Positions 1-8,112 of a stretch of 64,000 nt of DNA are shown here, piece by piece. Numbering within the stretch: position 1 is the stretch's first letter; every line of letters begins with the position of its first letter. Source of the stretch: JAKQDH01 sp029558835 (GTDB taxonomy: Bacteria > Planctomycetota > Phycisphaerae > UBA1845). The stretch is taken from contig DAOQSN010000016.1 in assembly GCA_035356615.1 (NCBI GenBank), positions 1 to 64,000 of the forward strand, given 5' to 3'. The notes beneath the pieces were generated by a model, which was not told the origin of the DNA, searched no databases, and saw only the letters and a list, made by a program, of their open reading frames with translations. The translations under genes and the position numbers were made by a program.

Positions 1-257
1 AAACCGCAGGACGGGCTTTGCCCGCTGCGGAAAGCCAGAAGCAAGCGTGGGGTGGGCAATGCCCACCCTACTTTATTGCTGCGACTGGTCGCGACGGTCA
101 AAGGGCGAAAGCGGAAGGCGAGAGGAAGTGGCACGGGCGTCCCGTCCGTGGATTGCAGCGTGGCACGGGTATCCCGCCCGTGAGTTCACCAGTGGGGCGC
201 GCCGCCGCTTGACGGGCCTGCTGGGCTTTTGCACGCGGCTGGGCTATTCTGTACGGC
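1..257. repeat. Intergenic palindromes before the helicase
   Basis: No gene is seen here. The stretch holds a hairpin GGTGGGC/GCCCACC at 51-67 and two copies of a short palindrome of the form GTGGCACGGGCGTCCCG...CCGTGG at about 128-151 and 160-183. A closely similar palindrome recurs at 18527-18551, so these are dispersed repeats and not parts of a gene. Confidence 0.6.
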
Positions 258-2450
258 ATGGATCGCGGAGAGGTATGCAGTCGGTTCATCGACGGGTTGC
301 CGTATGCGCTGTATCCGTTTCAGGAAGAGGCGCTGCTGGCGTGGTTCGAGTCGGAGGGGGGCGTGCTGGTGGCCGCCCCCACCGGGATGGGCAAGACGCT
401 CATCGCGGAGGCGGCCATCTTCGAGGCATTGCACGGCGGGCAACGGCTGTACTACACGACGCCGCTGATTGCGCTTACCGATCAGAAGTTCCGCGAGTTC
501 CGTGAGAAGGCGGCCGGCTGGGGCTTCAACCCCGACGAGGTGGGTCTGATCACCGGCAACCGGCGGGTCAACCCGGACGCCCGGGTTCGCGTCGTGGTGG
601 CGGAGATTCTGCTCAATCACCTGCTGGCCGATGAGCCGACGCTCGGCGAGGTCAGCAGCGTGGTGATGGATGAGTTCCACAACTTCAACGACTTCGAGCG
701 CGGCATCGTCTGGGAGCTGTCGCTGGTGCTGCTGCCGCGGCACATCCGGCTGATGCTGCTCTCCGCGACGGTCGGTAACACGGTCGAGTTTCTCGGCTGG
801 CTGCGTGAGCAGCATGGCCGGAGCCTGCGCTTGGTGCAAAGCAGCGAGCGCCGCGTGCCGCTGGAGTACATCTGGGTCGGCGACAAACTGATGACCGAGC
901 ACCTGTCAGCGATGGTGCGCGACGATGACGCGGCCAACCGGACGCCGGCGTTGGTGTTCTGCTTCAACCGCGATGAATGCTGGGACGTGGCGGAGAAGCT
1001 CAAGGGGCTCCACCTCATCGACGCCAAGGCTCGGGCACAGATCGAGCAGGAACTGGACCCGGCGGATTTCAAGGACGGCGTGGGCCCCAAGCTGCGGCAG
1101 ATGCTCATCCGCGGCGTCGGCGTCCATCACGCGGGGGTGTTGCCGAAGCACAAGGAGGCCGTCGAGCGGCTGTTTCTCAAGAAGCTGACGCCGTTTGTGA
1201 TCTGTACCGAGACGCTGGCGGCCGGCATCAACCTGCCGGCGCGGTCGGTGGTCCTGAATACACTGTTGAAAGGCAAGCCGGGGGAACGCAAGCCGATTCC
1301 CTCGTCGGCCGCTCACCAGATGTTCGGGCGCGCCGGTCGGCCGCAGTTTGATACGAAGGGTTACGTGTACGCGCTGGCGCACGAGGACGACGTCAAGATC
1401 GACAAGTGGCGCCGCAAGTTCGATCAGCTTCCGGCCACGTCGAAGGACCCGGGCATCCTGCGGGCCCGCAAGGAACTGGAACGCAAACGCCCGACGCGGC
1501 GCAAGACGGAACAATACTGGTCAGAGGGTCAATTCAAACAGTTGATTGAGGCGGGTCCGGCCAAGCTGTACAGTCGGTCGATGATTCCCTACCAGGTGCT
1601 CGTCTATCTGCTGACGAAGACGGGCACGCTGCACCAGGTGCGCGAGTTCCTCGGGCGGCGGTTCAACACGGCCGACCGGCTGGAGAAGTTCCAGAAGCAG
1701 CTTGACGCGATGATCGACAACCTGGCCGTCTTCGGCTACCTCGACAAGGCCGCCGACGGCGAGCACGTGACCATCAAGGAAACCATCCACGAGTTGCTGG
1801 GTTTTCGCAGCATTGATCCGCTCTATGCGGCGTTCCTGAGCAAGTTCATCGCGCGCAGCACGCTGCCGGAAAAGATCCAGGCGCTGGAGGCAGTGCTGCC
1901 GTTGCCGCCGGCGATCGAGCGCAAAGTGCGGGGCTACGATCTGCCGGTGGGGCCGTTCGAGGAGCACGAACTCAATCCGCTGCTCGTGCAGATGGGGCTG
2001 ATCGGCTCGGGCGGGCGGCCGGTGCGCGAGCGGGACGAAGAGGGGGCCCACACTTATGAGCGCGCGGACTGGTATGAGGACGAAGACGCCGAAAACGAGC
2101 ATCCATTGAGCCTGCCTGAGAAGCTACAGATGGTGTTCGAGGCGAAACTCAGTGTTCCGGAGTTCATCTTCTCGCAGCCGAAGTGGGTGGCCGGCGGGGT
2201 GTTTGAGTGCAACGACGAATTCTACAAGTACGTCGGCTCCCATGATCTGACGAAGAACGAGGGCCTGATCCTGCGGCACCTGCTGCGCCTCGTGATCCTG
2301 GCCGGCGAGTTCCAGCTTGCCACGCAGGACCCGGAGTACCAGGAGCTGGCGGAGCGCGTGACCAAGGTCTGCCAATCCGTTGATCCGCGCTACACCGACA
2401 AGTTCCTGGCGGACGAAGCGGCGCGGCAGGGACTGGAGATGAGCGGATGA
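258..2450 (+). CDS. Ski2-like DEAD/DEAH-box helicase
   Basis: Predicted ATP-dependent superfamily 2 RNA/DNA helicase of 730 residues. The N-terminal RecA domain has Walker A PTGMGKT at residues 41-47, the Walker B/DEAH-type box DEFH at 138-141 and the SAT motif III. The second RecA domain carries the motif VI block FGRAGRPQFD after an HQ. The DEFH box and the GRAGRP motif place it with Ski2/Mtr4-like enzymes and not with RecQ or UvrB. The remaining C-terminal part has no domain I can name. It starts at an ATG and stands alone, with repeats on both sides. The substrate is unknown; cytoplasmic RNA processing or DNA repair are both possible. Confidence 0.9.
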   Translation: MDRGEVCSRFIDGLPYALYPFQEEALLAWFESEGGVLVAAPTGMGKTLIAEAAIFEALHGGQRLYYTTPLIALTDQKFREFREKAAGWGFNPDEVGLITGNRRVNPDARVRVVVAEILLNHLLADEPTLGEVSSVVMDEFHNFNDFERGIVWELSLVLLPRHIRLMLLSATVGNTVEFLGWLREQHGRSLRLVQSSERRVPLEYIWVGDKLMTEHLSAMVRDDDAANRTPALVFCFNRDECWDVAEKLKGLHLIDAKARAQIEQELDPADFKDGVGPKLRQMLIRGVGVHHAGVLPKHKEAVERLFLKKLTPFVICTETLAAGINLPARSVVLNTLLKGKPGERKPIPSSAAHQMFGRAGRPQFDTKGYVYALAHEDDVKIDKWRRKFDQLPATSKDPGILRARKELERKRPTRRKTEQYWSEGQFKQLIEAGPAKLYSRSMIPYQVLVYLLTKTGTLHQVREFLGRRFNTADRLEKFQKQLDAMIDNLAVFGYLDKAADGEHVTIKETIHELLGFRSIDPLYAAFLSKFIARSTLPEKIQALEAVLPLPPAIERKVRGYDLPVGPFEEHELNPLLVQMGLIGSGGRPVRERDEEGAHTYERADWYEDEDAENEHPLSLPEKLQMVFEAKLSVPEFIFSQPKWVAGGVFECNDEFYKYVGSHDLTKNEGLILRHLLRLVILAGEFQLATQDPEYQELAERVTKVCQSVDPRYTDKFLADEAARQGLEMSG

Positions 2451-2850
2451 TGCGGCGCCGCGGGCGGTGGGGCTGGGCGGACGAAGAAGAGGGACAGGCC
2501 TGGGGATTTGAAATCTCAGATTTGAGAGTCCAGATTGGGGATCGAGGGAATGGCAAAGCGCGAAGGAGGAAGGCAAGAGGCACGAGGGGGCGGACTGCGG
2601 ACTTGCGAATGGCGAAGAGCGAATGAGGGGGCCACACGCCGGGGGCCGTTGACTGCGGGATGGGAAAGTATGAACGGCGAACGCCTGCGGTTTGGCGCCG
2701 TCTACAGAGTGGCACCCGGCTGCGGCAGAGTCGCCCGGTCGGGAGGGGATCGAAGCATCGCGACGGTCCGCCCTCACCCCTGCCCCTCTCCCGCGGGGAG
2801 CGGGGTGCAGACGCCGTCTGCCGAAGGGGGAGGGGTTCCATCGGGCGAGC
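2451..2850. repeat. Gene-free gap with repeat families
   Basis: No gene is supported. At about 2600-2630 is the phrase GCGAATGGCGAAGAGCGAATG, which recurs near 18450 and, inverted, near 16320. At 2765-2835 is a CCCTCACCCC...CCTCTCCC / GGGAGGGG hairpin of the family also seen near 30045, 36360, 46380, 51840, 59205 and 63135. The hairpin lies between the convergent ends of the helicase and the protease-like gene and may act as a terminator, but it lacks a clear T-run. Confidence 0.55.
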
Positions 2851-3705
2851 TCAGTAACTACTTGCTGTGTCGGCGGTGTCCTCCGCGGCGATCACCACGG
2901 TAACGGTGCCGCCGGCCGGCGTGAACTCGAAGTACCACTCGTCGGCCCAGACGCGCATGAGGTCGAGCCCGATGATGAGTTGCGGCAGGCCGGCAGTGTC
3001 GAAGAGGTACAGACTCGCGCTCACCGTGCCGAGCTGCTTGTGTGCCACGGTCGCCCGCACCCAGTCACGGGGCCAGGCCGGTACGGTGGGCAGCGTCCCC
3101 CGTTGCAGGACGCTGTGGGCCGCCCCGGTGTCGAGCACGGCCGGGATGACGGCGCTCTGCCCGCCGACCGCGACCTCCACCTCGACCCAGGCACCCGCGA
3201 AGTCCGGCAGGGTGGCCGAGGGGTCCATGCGCCGGAGCTGGAGGCCACGGGCGGGGATGGCAGCGGTCAACGTGGCGCGGTGCGCGCCGAAATCAACGCC
3301 GAGAACCGTGCCGCTGGTCTGGAAGAACTTGTAGCCGAGGGCGTTGCAGTCGCAGACGGCCGGGCCCACGAGGGCAAAGTCGGCCTGGGCGTCGAGCCCG
3401 CCGGCTGAGTACGCAACGGCCTGGGACACACCCACGGTGGCAACCCCGCCGAAGGTGAGCACTTCGGCCGTGCCGACCAGCTTCAGACCATAGGGTTCGC
3501 GCAACACCAACTCGAACGCGCCGCCCGTGTCGATGAGGGCCTCCTCCACCGTCGCGCCCGCGATCTCCAGCGGCACCGAGAAATACGCGGGCGTGTCGGC
3601 GGGAAGGCCCTGCCCGCAGCTGGTCAACAAGCCCAGCGCAGCGAGTGCAAGGGCCGCCAACAGAGCGTGCCGACCGCGGTACCGCGTGTGAGTGCCTTTG
3701 TTCAC
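2851..3705 (-). CDS. Aspartyl protease-like lipoprotein
   Basis: Predicted exported lipoprotein of 284 residues with two retropepsin/pepsin-like active-site motifs, DTGG at 59-62 and DTGA at 192-195. One chain therefore holds both halves of an aspartyl-protease-like fold. A hydrophobic signal segment ends in the lipobox LTSC, with Cys30 as the lipidated residue. I chose the GTG at 3705 because GAGGG lies nine bases upstream and it puts the signal peptide at the N-terminus; longer readings add 27 basic residues. Each motif is followed by a hydrophobic strand typical of the fold. It is divergent from the repeat protein at 3957. Whether it cleaves peptides is unproven, since many such bacterial lipoproteins have no known substrate. 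Confidence 0.75.
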   Translation of the reverse strand: MNKGTHTRYRGRHALLAALALAALGLLTSCGQGLPADTPAYFSVPLEIAGATVEEALIDTGGAFELVLREPYGLKLVGTAEVLTFGGVATVGVSQAVAYSAGGLDAQADFALVGPAVCDCNALGYKFFQTSGTVLGVDFGAHRATLTAAIPARGLQLRRMDPSATLPDFAGAWVEVEVAVGGQSAVIPAVLDTGAAHSVLQRGTLPTVPAWPRDWVRATVAHKQLGTVSASLYLFDTAGLPQLIIGLDLMRVWADEWYFEFTPAGGTVTVVIAAEDTADTASSY

Positions 3706-3956
3706 CGTATCGTTCCCTCGCAAGAGCGGTGGCGAGCCCGCGCCGCGCCACCGGCTCATCCTACGCGCCCGCAAGTGTCCGGCCACCGCCGCGGGCTGGC
3801 GGCGCGACGGCCGCTTGTCGGGTGGCGCGGGTCACGGTATCACTGATGAGCGCTGAATCGGAACGGGGCGTCGGCCGCACGGTGTGCTGCCTGGGTGTGT
3901 GCCAAGGGTGCGCGGCGTGGCGCTGCCCGACCGGTTCGCCAAGAGGGGCTACGGGG

Positions 3957-6179
3957 ATGAGCAAGGCAGTGAAGGTGGCGCTGGGGCTGTGGTGGTGCGG
4001 GGGCATGTTGGGATGGGGATGGGCACCGGCCACGGCCCAAGTGCCGGATGCCCTCGACGAGGCGCTGGCGTTGGCCGGCTTGCAGCGGCAGGACCTGGGT
4101 TGGACGCCCAAGGGCTGGTGGCCACGCTTCCCAGCGGACATTCCCTACAAGCATCGCGCGTTCGATTCCCTCTTTCGCGAGCCGCTGGACAACATCGCGT
4201 ACGCCCGGTCGCTCGCGCATGCGGCGCGAGAGCACCTCGATCCGGCCACGCTGGACGCGGACGCGGGTCGCACGTCCACGCACCTGTACCTGGCCGCGCA
4301 TTTGCTGGGGGTGAACCCGAAGTTCGGTGGCATGCGGGGGTACACGGCCAACCTGCTGGCCAAGGACACGCCGTTAGAGGAGGCCATCCTCGCCATCTAC
4401 GACGCCGCGGGGCGTACGCAGTACGCGTATACGTTTGCGATGGAGCTGCCGTATCCGAAGCCGGCGGCCGCCCTGGCCGAGCAGGTCCAGGCGGTCCCGG
4501 AGGCGGTCCGACCGATCCTGGGCAAGCTCATCATGAACATCATCGACGCCCAGCGCTGGGCGGAGCTCGCGTTTCGCAACGTGCCGGGTGAGAAGCGGCT
4601 TGTCGTCGCGGGTCGGTTCAACGCGGGCGAGGAGCAGGTGGATGCGTGGGACTACTGCCCGGAGTTCGATGATGTGGCGCGCGCGTGGGATGAGGCGAGC
4701 CTGTGGTATGCGAGCGAGAAGTGCGTGCAAGCGCTGGATGACGCGCGGATCGCGTTGCGCAGGCTCGACGACGTGCCGGCGTTCGCGTTCGACTGGGAAA
4801 CGCCGTGGGGCTGGATTCGCATCCGCGGCAGCGGCGATGACGTGGTCGAGGGCACCGAGGCGCTGCTGGTGGTCGATCTGGGGGGAGACGACCGGTACAC
4901 CGGCGCGGTGGCGGCCGGCAGCCCCTCCCAACTCTGCAGCCTGCTGCTCGACTGCGGCGGCAATGACCGGTACGAATCCCAGGTGCCCGCCCAGGGAGCG
5001 GGCTTGACCGCCATCGGCGTGCTGCTCGACGCCGCCGGCAATGACACCTACACAGCCGAGCGCTACGCCCAGGGGGTCGGTCAGTTCGGCTTCGGCATGT
5101 GCGCCGATCTGGGTGGCGATGACAGCTACTTCGTCAAGTACAGCGGGCAGGGCTGCGGGTACTTCGGCATCGGCCTGCTCTGTGACGCGGGCGGCAAGGA
5201 CCGTTACAGGTTGTACGCCGATGGACAGGGATTGGGCGGCGTGGCCGGCGTTGGCATTCTTGCGGATCGCAGCGGCGACGATTCGTATGAGGCCGTGCGC
5301 GACGCGAAGATCACCGGCCGGCCGTCGTACCATTCGCCCGATCAGGATATCTCGGTGAACAACGCCCAGGGTTGCGCGATGGGGCGTCGCGGCGACGGGG
5401 CGGACGGGCACTCGTGGGCGGGCGGGCTGGGGGCCCTGCTCGATAGCGAGGGCGACGACCACTATGTCTCCGGCAACTGGACGATGGGCACCGGGTACTG
5501 GTTCGGCATCGGCATGCTGCACGACGGCGGCGGCGACGATGTGTATCAGGGGGTCTGTTACTCCCAGGCCACGGGAGCGCATTTCTGCATCGGCGTGCTG
5601 GTGGACGAGGGCGGCGATGACGTGCATCAGGGCGAGGTCACGTCGAACATGTGCGTCGCCTGGGGGCACGACTTCACCATCGCGCTGCTGGTCAATCTCG
5701 GCGGCGACGACGTGTACGACGTGAAGGGCAACGGCATCAGTTACTCGATCAACCGCAGCGTGACGGCCCTGATCGACGTCGGTGGCGACGATCGCTACAT
5801 CGGCAAGGCCGGCAATTACCCCGGCCAGACCCTCTTTGACAAGCGCTTCGCGGCCCGCGGCGGGGTCAGCGACTACTTCGCGGCCACCACATCGCTCGGG
5901 CTGTTTCTCGACGTGGGCGGCGAAGACCGGTACGAAACGCAGCCGGACGCGGCGGCCGCGGGCGGCAAGGCCGCCGACGCAACGCAGCCGCCCGCGGAGC
6001 CGCTGCCGCCCTTCGGCGGCGGTGACAATACCGTTTGGAGTGACGAGCCCGGGTCGGACAACATGAAGGAACGCAACTTCAGCATCGGGGTCGACCGGGC
6101 GCTGGGCGAGGTCCACCTGGAGCCGCGGGCGGAGAAGACACCTTCGCGGCCACGCGTGCATCACGCCCACGACGAATAG
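3957..6179 (+). CDS. Exported GGDDRY-repeat protein
   Basis: A 740-residue exported protein of unknown function. The start at 3957 is preceded by GAGGGG eight bases upstream and gives a signal peptide ending near ATAQ. After an alpha-helical domain of about 270 residues come a dozen or more repeats of about 20-30 residues. Each carries a GGDDRY/GGNDxY/GGDDVY box followed by a hydrophobic GIGVLLD-type strand, which suggests a beta-solenoid with Asp-rich, possibly calcium-binding, turns. The box spacing is even except for an insertion around 5330-5410. I know similar repeat proteins from planctomycete genomes but no characterised member. A surface or cell-wall role is inference. Confidence 0.75.
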   Translation: MSKAVKVALGLWWCGGMLGWGWAPATAQVPDALDEALALAGLQRQDLGWTPKGWWPRFPADIPYKHRAFDSLFREPLDNIAYARSLAHAAREHLDPATLDADAGRTSTHLYLAAHLLGVNPKFGGMRGYTANLLAKDTPLEEAILAIYDAAGRTQYAYTFAMELPYPKPAAALAEQVQAVPEAVRPILGKLIMNIIDAQRWAELAFRNVPGEKRLVVAGRFNAGEEQVDAWDYCPEFDDVARAWDEASLWYASEKCVQALDDARIALRRLDDVPAFAFDWETPWGWIRIRGSGDDVVEGTEALLVVDLGGDDRYTGAVAAGSPSQLCSLLLDCGGNDRYESQVPAQGAGLTAIGVLLDAAGNDTYTAERYAQGVGQFGFGMCADLGGDDSYFVKYSGQGCGYFGIGLLCDAGGKDRYRLYADGQGLGGVAGVGILADRSGDDSYEAVRDAKITGRPSYHSPDQDISVNNAQGCAMGRRGDGADGHSWAGGLGALLDSEGDDHYVSGNWTMGTGYWFGIGMLHDGGGDDVYQGVCYSQATGAHFCIGVLVDEGGDDVHQGEVTSNMCVAWGHDFTIALLVNLGGDDVYDVKGNGISYSINRSVTALIDVGGDDRYIGKAGNYPGQTLFDKRFAARGGVSDYFAATTSLGLFLDVGGEDRYETQPDAAAAGGKAADATQPPAEPLPPFGGGDNTVWSDEPGSDNMKERNFSIGVDRALGEVHLEPRAEKTPSRPRVHHAHDE

Positions 6180-6227
6180 CCGTGCCTCCGCGACGCGGGC
6201 CGGGGCGTCACGGAGCCGGCGGGGGGG

Positions 6228-7613
6228 TCAGTCGTGCTCAATCTCCGGCGCCAGGACGGTCGGTTCGTAGCGTACGCAGGGGCGTTGGGGAGCATCGGCG
6301 AGGTGGCGGACGAGGACCGCAAGGGCCGCGGCCGCCTGGTTCGTCGCGCGAATGTCCACGGCGTCGTACTTGTCACCGCTGGTGTGATAGAACTGCACGC
6401 CGGGGCCCAGGTCGCCCGGCAGACAGAGGGCACACAGCCCCGCCTCGACAAACGGAGCGTGATCGCTCCAGGTCCCGCGGGACGTGCCGATCTCCGGGGC
6501 AATCTCGAAGCCCCGTAGTGCGTCGCGCACGGAGCGCAGAAACGGTTCGACTTCGGGGTGGCCGAAATGGACGAGACGGCGCGGCGAACCGGGCATGTCC
6601 ACGTTGACCACCGCGACGATGTCGTCCAGTTCGTCGTCGTGGGCCTGCACGTAGGCCCGGCTGCCGAGCAGGCCGTGCTCTTCGCCCATGAACCACAGGA
6701 AGCGCACGGTCCGCCGCGGCTGCCAGCCGCCGGCCGCCAACGCCCGGGCCGCTTCCAGAATGGCGGCGCTGCCGTTACCGTTGTCGATCGCGCCTTCGCC
6801 GAGGTGCCAACTGTCCAGATGAGCGCTCAGGATGACGATCTCGTGCGCGAGCGGGCCGCGGCCGGGGATCTCCCCGACGACGTTGTGGGGCGTTGCGTCC
6901 CAGGCGTCGGCCTCGATCTTGATGTTCAGCCACAGCGCTTCGCCGGCGCCGAGGCGTTGGATGAGGGTCTGCCCTGCATTCCCCGGCACGGTGATGCCGG
7001 GCTCGGGGCGAGGTTCGGCGTGGCAGCGTCCCACGCGGGCGTGCTCCGGGGTTTCCGCGACCAGTACCATGCCCACCGCCCCGTGCTCGAGGGCGAGCTT
7101 CATCTTGGCGCTGCGGTGGGAGCCGTTCTCACGGGCCAGCGCGAGGCGTCCCTGCACCGCGGGGCCCAGCTTCTCGAAGTCGGTCGCACTGCCCTCGCCG
7201 GCGTCGATCAGCTCCGCGGTGATGCCTTCCGGCGGCGTGCTGAGGCAGTTGCCCAGTGACAGCGCGCCTTCCAGGCGAGAGGGCGGCTCATCCAGAACCG
7301 TCACCACCGTCGTGCGGTCCAGCCAACTCGTCATGGTGAACGGTTCGCAGTGCACGTCGTGCAGACCGTAGTCGCGCAGACGCTGGACCACGAACTGCTC
7401 CGCCCGATAGGCGTTGGGCGTACCGCTGACGCGTCCGCCGGCCAGCGCGAGGCTACGGAGATTCGCGGCAAGCTCGCTGTGCGTCATGACCTCCCCGACA
7501 ACCTGACGGTCGATCCAGCCGGAGTCCTGCGTCGGGCGCTGGCAGCCACAGGCCGCCAGCGCCAACGCCACCGCCACTATCCCCGCCTGCCAGTGCATTA
7601 CCCGTCCGATCAT
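6228..7613 (-). CDS. M28-family zinc aminopeptidase lipoprotein
   Basis: Predicted exported metallopeptidase of 461 residues. A lipobox LAAC (Cys22) follows the signal segment. A PA-type insert lies at about residues 115-235, and the M28 catalytic domain follows from about 240. The two-zinc ligand set is complete: His265 in SAHLDSW, Asp277 in AIDNGNG, the Glu pair 311-312 in GEEHG, Asp339 in VNVDMPG and His410 in FYHTSGD. It should release amino acids from peptide N-termini outside the cytoplasm. The ATG lies two bases after the stop of the small gene at 7616-7867, so the two are probably translationally coupled. Confidence 0.9.
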   Translation of the reverse strand: MIGRVMHWQAGIVAVALALAACGCQRPTQDSGWIDRQVVGEVMTHSELAANLRSLALAGGRVSGTPNAYRAEQFVVQRLRDYGLHDVHCEPFTMTSWLDRTTVVTVLDEPPSRLEGALSLGNCLSTPPEGITAELIDAGEGSATDFEKLGPAVQGRLALARENGSHRSAKMKLALEHGAVGMVLVAETPEHARVGRCHAEPRPEPGITVPGNAGQTLIQRLGAGEALWLNIKIEADAWDATPHNVVGEIPGRGPLAHEIVILSAHLDSWHLGEGAIDNGNGSAAILEAARALAAGGWQPRRTVRFLWFMGEEHGLLGSRAYVQAHDDELDDIVAVVNVDMPGSPRRLVHFGHPEVEPFLRSVRDALRGFEIAPEIGTSRGTWSDHAPFVEAGLCALCLPGDLGPGVQFYHTSGDKYDAVDIRATNQAAAALAVLVRHLADAPQRPCVRYEPTVLAPEIEHD

Positions 7614-7615
7614 GC

Positions 7616-7867
7616 TCAGAAACGTCCTTCCCGCACAGGTTCCGGCGGTTCTCCGGCCGGCAGAGGTCCATGGCCGTTAGCTGCTGCCGTCGAGCACGCC
7701 GCCTGCAGTGTGTCCTGGTACTTCTTCCACCCGGGGCACCACTTCGTATGCCAGTGCCACAAGCGCGCCAGCAGCGCTCGCGGGCGGCGTTCGGCATAGC
7801 GCCGCAGGCGGCAGCGCTCACACGCATACGTCGCAACCACCGGGTTCTGCTTGCTCCCGACCGTCAT
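7616..7867 (-). CDS. Small Cys/Trp-rich protein
   Basis: An 83-residue protein. Its first 55 residues hold CERCR, an Arg-rich helix, and HTKWCPGWKKYQ, an arrangement I recall from small conserved bacterial proteins with no assigned function. CxxC plus a later Cys-Pro suggests a small metal-binding or redox fold. The upstream extension to 8101 is Gly/Pro-rich, runs through the terminator of the next gene and is not credible, so I start at the ATG at 7867. Its stop lies two bases before the ATG of the M28 peptidase, which suggests an operon. There is no strong ribosome binding site. Confidence 0.55.
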   Translation of the reverse strand: MTVGSKQNPVVATYACERCRLRRYAERRPRALLARLWHWHTKWCPGWKKYQDTLQAACSTAAANGHGPLPAGEPPEPVREGRF

Positions 7868-7994
7868 CGGCGTCCCGTCACCACTCCGGCCGCCAATGTA
7901 TCGCTTCCAACGCCGCGGGCAAGGCACGCTGTCGCCGGGGCGTTCCCGAGACTGCCATGCCCGTCGCCTCGTCACCCCGGTGAGCACAGTGCCC

Positions 7995-8053
7995 AAGAAA
8001 CATGCCGACCCTCCCGTCGTGCCCCCGAGGGAGCACAACGGGGGGTCGGCATG
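7995..8053 (-). terminator. Strong rho-independent terminator
   Basis: On the minus strand an 11-bp perfect outer stem, CATGCCGACCC / GGGTCGGCATG, continues into a nearly perfect inner stem (CGTTGTGC / GCACGACG). It is followed at once by TTTCTT. It lies about 60 bases after the stop of the selenoprotein gene at 8113 and should end that transcript, separating it from the 7867 gene. Confidence 0.85.
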
Positions 8054-8112
8054 GCTACCGGCAGGGTCTTCAACCGTTGCCGGGGTTTCTGCAGCAACCA
8101 CCGCGGCACCGA

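Noticed and set aside
4374..6170. Long minus-strand frame opposite the GGDDRY-repeat gene
   Set aside because: The translation mirrors the repeats as Val/Ala/His runs; the plus strand has the signal peptide and regular repeats.
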